Below are positions 58,983-64,000 of a stretch of DNA of 64,000 nt, in pieces. This DNA comes from Tricholoma matsutake (Eukaryota; Basidiomycota; Agaricomycetes; Agaricales; Tricholomataceae), in contig AP026544.2 in assembly GCA_026075535.2 (NCBI GenBank), positions 2,728,001-2,792,000 on the forward strand, read 5' to 3'. The translations under genes were made by a program, and so were the position numbers. The notes beneath the pieces were generated by a model that saw only the letters and a program-made list of their open reading frames with translations, was not told the origin of the DNA and made no database searches. How positions within the stretch are numbered: position 1 is the first letter of the stretch; every line of letters begins with the position of its first letter.

Positions 58983-59011
58983 TCCTTCCCACCCTTAGTC
59001 TAGTGGTGTAC

Positions 59012-59114
59012 CTTGACAATACCAATATTATGTCAGTCATTAAGGCTGACCTTAAGGGTTGTTGAATGGCTCTTTCTCCCTACTCTGTACCCATGCTGTA
59101 AACTCTCACACATT
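59012..59114 (+). repeat. Ngaro-like repeat B2 and 3' end of the element
   Basis: Copy of B1; similarity stops at CACATTGG, which sets the 3' end of the element. Confidence 0.8.
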
Positions 59115-60520
59115 GGAGTGGACTTTCTTGACCCTTCCTGCCATATATGGTATATCTATGTCATGTGTGCCATCTTATCTGATGCCAACATGCTTACATG
59201 ACACAATGCTGATGCTGCTCAGGTGTATATTATGTTGTGCACCATCCATACAATGCATGGTAGTTTGATGGATATAGTAGACCATATATCAACCATATAT
59301 ATAATGCCCATAATGACTGATGGTATGGTGCAGGTACTAATATGGCTGTATTGTGGTTAATGGAGACATAATAATGTACAAAATTGAATATAACACTATA
59401 GTAAACAATGCAGCAACAGGAATTCCACTGATTGTTGTTGTTGGCCAATTGGCCTCATCCTTGTCATTTGTGTCCCCATACTCATTGCCACCTGTTCCCC
59501 ATGCACCAGTAGCATGCCCTCTATCTGCTGCTGTGAGTGAGTGGTGATGTCATTCAGGGTGCACCATTGGTGGTCATGGTGCCCATTGTTCCCATGTAGG
59601 GTGTAGCATGGGTCACACCACAGGTAAAGTTTCACACACTGCACCTGTACCTGTGTACACCATACCCATTCTAACACTGCAACTGCAGTGACAGGTTTTA
59701 CCACAGTGATGATGCTCAATCCAGAAACCCAAACAAAACCTACTAAATGGCTTCAGATGGTATAACACAAGTTAGAGGAAGGATGCAAGGCCCTCTAGAT
59801 GTCACCTGTCAGACCAACCATCAAATAGTCATAAAAAGGACCACTTGTTGAAGCAATTTGAAGCTAAAAGAATGTGTTTCATGGAATTTCCAAGAATTTC
59901 ATGGCTAGATCGATGAATTCAGAGTGCACAAACATGTTTGGATGCAAGATCAGGGGACTAGACGAGTAGTAGAAGCAAAGCAAAGGTGAATCAAGGGAAA
60001 CGAGAGTGAAAATAGCATAATGTGAGGATTTTCAAGGTTTTCTGAGGATTTTCAAAGATTTTCAAAGAAGTTTAGTGTAAAACACCAAACTTCAGACTGA
60101 ATAAGACTAAACTGAACTCTCAAATCACTGTGATCTGGGAGGAAGATGACGACTTTCTTCTTTTTCTTTGTATCTAGTACATCTTTTCATATAAAATAAA
60201 GAAACTACCTAAAAAGGCTAGAGAACATGAGGCAAACATGTGGAAAACTCAAGGCAAAAGACAATAGAAGTATATCAGAACAATAAAGTGAGACTAAAAA
60301 GGGTGAATATAACACATGATGAAGAAATAATAAGAAAGAATAGCTAAAAGCAGACTGTCCTTGTTATAAATTGCATAAAACATTGGAAACTGCTTCGAGT
60401 GGATTGTATGCATGCACATGCAGTCAAAATGTGTTCAATATACTTGAGATAGTGTCCCATGTGTCCAGCATGTGTCTGAAGATCATTCAAATAGGAAATA
60501 CTGTGTCCAAAGATGTTTTT
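59115..60520. other. CpG-poor non-coding DNA
   Basis: No gene seen. At 59570-59700 GGGTGTAGCATGGGTCACACC..CACTGCACCTGTACCTGTG resembles, partly inverted, 63300-63420, so a dispersed repeat is likely. Confidence 0.45.
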
Positions 60521-60830
60521 TGAGGTTTGAGGTTTGAGGTTTTTCAAAGATTTTCGAAGTTTCTTCAGACTTTGTTTGTGGCCTGAAATCAGTGCGATAT
60601 TGCTCGAAACTGGTTTGGAACTCATCAATGATGTTCCAAGTGTATATTCTGAGCTGTACAAAGGTTGGGGGAATTGTATTATGGTGGCTAAAGGCATGCA
60701 AAGAATTTCAAAGCATTCTCGTGACTTTGTAGAGGTTCATAGAGGTTCATAGAGCTTCAGAGGGGTTTGTATGGGTTCATAGAGCTTTGTAGAGGTCTGT
60801 AGAGACTCATAGAGCTTCGACAACCATCGT
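60521..60830. repeat. Minisatellite-like TTTGAGG and AGAG(G/C)TTCATAG units
   Basis: GAGGTTT repeats at 60521-60545. Units of 11-22 bases of the form TAGAGGTTCA/TAGAGCTTC recur at 60728-60815. Confidence 0.7.
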
Positions 60831-61860
60831 AGATGTGTTTTCAAGCTTGAAAGACAAGGTGGACCTATCAATGGTCTGTGTTAAGAACTGATCCTAGAAG
60901 ACGCATTGGAATCTGATTGGACCCTGTGGGTGATGATAGCAGAAGGTTGTCGGGTCGATGCGGATTCTGCGGGAGGGGAAATGGAAAGGACTTGGCTTCA
61001 GCTTGTAAGAAGCTGTGCCCTTCACCTCGTCTGGTGTCCTAATTTCAAGTTGAAGGTTTGGAGGTAGGAGTGGGAAAGTGTGGGTAAACGTGGGGAGGAG
61101 TATGGAGGGACTTAGGTTAAGTTCAGGTGAGGTTAGAACTTCAAAGGGAGACTAGAGGTCAAGTCAAATGGAGTTCAGACTCTTAGAGAACTGAGGTTGG
61201 AGTAGAAGGAGGTTTAGATTGGCAGGATAAAGTTGAGTCTATGTCGATATATGAACTGAGGAATACAAGGCAAAACTAACTAAGCTTAAATACTGTAGTC
61301 TGGAATAAATGTGGAATAGGAATGAAGACTGCAGCAGTGTCTTGACTGCATAGATAAATTACCTAGCGGGAGCCACACAGGAATCTGTAGTCAAATTTGC
61401 AATAGAGACAGAAGCCTTGGGAAGGCAGCCATGGGTGCTGTACAAGGCGGCCTGGTGCACAGCAGTGTGGGCAGTGCAAGGTGGCTGGGAATGAAATTGG
61501 AAGGAGTAGACAAATGTCGGGTTCGACATGCAGAAAAGGGTTGGATGGATGTGGGTTCCGATCAGGTGAGGAACAGTTCTTGACAGTCTGTTGTGAAACA
61601 CTGCAGGTGAGACACCATGAGTATACACCATGGTTTTGACTCTTTTTTTTTGCCTTGTATTTGATGTTCTACATAGTGTATTTGTATTGTATAACCCTCA
61701 ACTAGAAATACACTCTGCCTAAGCTACAGACAATAAGGATTTTTTATTTGAATAATGCCTCACATGAGGGACAACAGACTTGGAAGTATTAAATTTTTTC
61801 ATTAAACTAACTAACCTCCCTCATGCAAAGTGAGGGAGGGGCCACGAAATTAATTAATGA
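60831..61860. other. No recognisable gene
   Basis: Purine-rich, CpG-poor DNA; short frames only. Confidence 0.4.
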
Positions 61861-61874
61861 GAGCAACAACAAAA

Positions 61875-62720
61875 ACTCCCTTGGGGCAGTTGGATTCCCT
61901 CTCTCATTGTTGTTGTTGTGCCATCCCCTCCCCCTCCCTGTTGCTCCTGGTTTCCACCCTGTGAGCAGTTGCTCGCAGCGGTGGATGGGGGTGCTGTTGT
62001 GGTAGTGATGGCAGTCAGTGGTGGTTTGTTGTCATTGTCCCTAGCCTCCCCATCATCATCATCAGGTCCTCTCATCTTCTGGTCCTCATTGTTGTCTGTC
62101 CCTTGTCCTCTTCATTGTCATTGTCAGTAGTACCTAAAAAGTTTGTTAGTTAACAAAAAATGAAATGAGAACAAAAAAGATTACCTATGGCACCAAGAGA
62201 CATTGTTGACATCTCTTGGGCCTTTTTCCCCAGGTTTTGCTCATCATTCCCACTGTCCCATCTCACCCGCTCCCCATTTCTACCCCATGAGCAGTGCTGG
62301 GGTGCTGGGCTCCCAGGTTCTCCTTCATTGTTGTTATCCCCCTTCCTGGCATGGTGGTGATTCCCTCCTCTCCCTGCCTCCTCCCTGCCTCCCATTGTTG
62401 TTGTTGTCTCATCCTCATCCTCATCCCTGTTGTCTTGTTGTCATCTGGTTTGTTGTCCTTTCATTGGCTCTCATCTCCCATTGGCCCCATTGTTCCCATT
62501 GTTCCTCACCCCCATTGTCTCGTTGTCGTCTGGTTCATTGTTGTCCTTTCATTGTTGTTTGTTCCCTCTTGTCTCCCATTGGCCCCATTGTTCCCATCCT
62601 GTTGCTCCTGTTTCCACCCCATGAGCAGTTGCTTGCAGCAGTGAAATGGGGTGCTGCTGTGGTGGTGGTGATGGCGGTCTGTCATTGTCGTCTGGTCCTT
62701 GTCCTGGACCTGGTTGACCT
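61875..62720. repeat. Degenerate GT-rich repeat with two related blocks
   Basis: CTGTTGCTCCTG(G)TTTCCACCC.. followed by AGCAGTTGCT and GTGCTG(T/C)TGTGGTAGTGATGGC occurs near 61937 and 62597. A shorter relative is near 62277. The intervening DNA is CATTGTTGTTGTC-type low complexity, so long frames on either strand here are repeat artefacts. Confidence 0.6.
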
Positions 62721-64000
62721 GATGGTCTCTCTCCATGTGGTGCTAGGTTCATAGTTTATCTGGGTGTGGGTAGAGTTAGTGTTGATGGAGATGGGTGTAG
62801 GGGATGCACCTGGTGGGTATCCCACTCCTCAGGTCTCCCGATGCCTCTCTGCAGCCTCCTAAGTGCAAATGAAAGTGGTGTTGTTGAGGTGTAATTGGGG
62901 TCATAGTTTTCATTATCTGAGAATGTTAGCAGGTTAAAAAGAGAAGAAAAATACTTAGTTGCATTGTTTTGAAAGGCCCCTTGGTCAGTTGGCAGTTGTT
63001 GACATGAGATTTCATGTGTGATGTGGTGCTCTGGTGTTGCCATTCAGGCATGGAGTCATCCCAAGTATCAGTTTCCTAAGAAAAGGAGAAAGAAATTATG
63101 TACCTACTAGGGCATTATTGAGTGGTGATAACTTGAACAACATCGATTGAGTATGATCACAGTTGTTAGTTGTGTTCCCAGTCTCAACAGTTCACTTCAT
63201 GACTGTTGTACAATTAATGAAAGGTTGATATATATAAATTAAGTAAAACTATGATATGTTACTGGCTAGCTGGGCCCTTTGGCAATACCCATGAAAACCT
63301 GTGACACCATGTGCATGGGTGCAGTATAACACAGGTTCAATATTTCAGGCACTGTACCTGCACCTGTATAACCTGTGACCTCAACACCGCAGGTTTACCC
63401 ACACTCATGCTATACCCTAGGATTCCCATGGCCTCAGCATCATCTTTGTTGTCCCTTTATCATTGTGAGTAGTTATCAGTAGTTGTAAACAGGGATAGAT
63501 CATTCATACCTGATAGGTATCCCAATAAATGGGCCCAAACACCCTGCTGAGATATTTATCACATGAAATCCCCTTGGATAACTTTGTTCATGTTGTTTTG
63601 ACCTTCTACTTATTGGTTGTGACTGTAATGAGTGATTTCCATGCAAGGAGTTCTCCATAGATGCCCTCAAGCCTCCCCCAACCTGCATGTCAAACATTTT
63701 TTAAGGGCCTCAAGCTGACCCCCCTCCCACATGATGTCATGGATTTGTGTTCTGCCACCCCCTTGGTTCCTGAGATATTCACCAGTAGCCAACAGTGTCT
63801 TGCAAAACAACCATCTACTAGAACCAAGACTGTATGCAAACTGTGGTCTGGGTTAGAAGACCATTTTGCAAATATTGTTCTTATTAGATGTACTGTTTGC
63901 AAATTATCATTCTTACTAGAGACCCTGCTTTGCAAACTACCTTGCTGTCATAAACCTGACAGTTTACAATGTCTAAATATAGGTTCTATACCATCCACCA
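62721..64000. other. No recognisable gene to the window end
   Basis: AT-rich, CpG-poor. The stretch 63300-63420 is a cluster of ACCTGTG/CACAGGT half-sites; 63780-63950 repeats a TTTGCAAA(C/T) motif. No protein family was seen. Confidence 0.4.

Larger units (their letters stand above)
43979..59114 (+). mobile_element. Ngaro-like tyrosine-recombinase retrotransposon
   Basis: The element has repeat A1 (43979-44220), a gag-like ORF, an RT/RNase H region, a tyrosine recombinase and then B1 (58589-58693), A2 (58696-58982) and B2 (59012-59114). The A1...B1-A2-B2 order is the split direct repeat structure of Ngaro elements. Three insertions interrupt it: copia (44713-50470), a small LTR element (50881-52706) and a MITE-like insert (about 55555-56415). 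All coding parts carry stops, so it is dead. Confidence 0.8.

Noticed and set aside
61823..62754. Frames of 60-180 codons on both strands
   Set aside because: Both strands are open because of GTT/CCT-rich repeats; translations are His/Pro/Ser or Thr/Gln runs, as expected for low complexity.

Overview
The window looks like nuclear DNA of a basidiomycete fungus, most likely an ectomycorrhizal-type Agaricomycete with a repeat-rich genome. The reasons are short GT..AG introns of about 45-80 bases, a Plavaka (CACTA-like) transposase, Ty3, Ty1/copia and Ngaro-like retrotransposons, and several gene families I know only from mushroom-forming fungi: the DUF6698 type, fungal TET/JBP dioxygenases, OTT_1508-type deaminase-like proteins and transposon-linked JmjC proteins. 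No rRNA, ordinary tRNA gene or CRISPR was seen. All identifications are from memory of families; no search was run.

Layout. 0-2.6 kb: repeats, including a tandem array. 2.7-5.3 kb: a well preserved multi-exon DUF6698-type gene (minus) head to head with a small multi-exon gene of unknown function (plus). 5.9-6.9 kb: diverged repeat units. 7.2-8.7 kb: a TET/JBP-like 2OG-Fe(II) dioxygenase gene with one premature TGA. 9.0-19.75 kb: a near-perfect palindrome with arms of about 1.56 kb, each holding a copy of an unidentified gene; its 7.6-kb core holds an OTT_1508-type deaminase-like gene and a JmjC gene, both on the minus strand. 19.8-27.6 kb: a conserved hypothetical gene split by a decayed Ty3/gypsy element (20.56-26.12 kb) that keeps one LTR. 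28.0-32.3 kb: Plavaka transposase gene. 32.9-35.2 kb: a TET/JBP relic and three tandem arrays. 35.3-43.9 kb: CpG-rich, apparently ordinary DNA with two paralogous single-pass membrane protein genes and a tRNA-derived SINE-like sequence. 43.98-59.11 kb: a Ngaro-like tyrosine-recombinase retrotransposon with A1...B1-A2-B2 split repeats, broken by an intact young copia element, a small LTR element with no coding capacity and an 0.85-kb MITE-like insert. 59.1-64 kb: non-coding, repeat-rich DNA.

Two themes link the parts. First, CpG decay: in-frame stops are nearly all TGA, lost catalytic residues are one CpG transition from the expected codon, and repeat copies differ mainly at CpG sites. This fits long-term cytosine methylation of the repeat-rich parts, with an unmethylated-looking island at about 35-44 kb and a young copia not yet decayed. 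Second, genes for candidate DNA and chromatin modifiers (TET/JBP, deaminase-like, JmjC) lie together within 10.5 kb, two of them inside the palindrome. A mobile or amplifying unit carrying such genes is the best candidate here for an undescribed system, but its mobility and function are inference.
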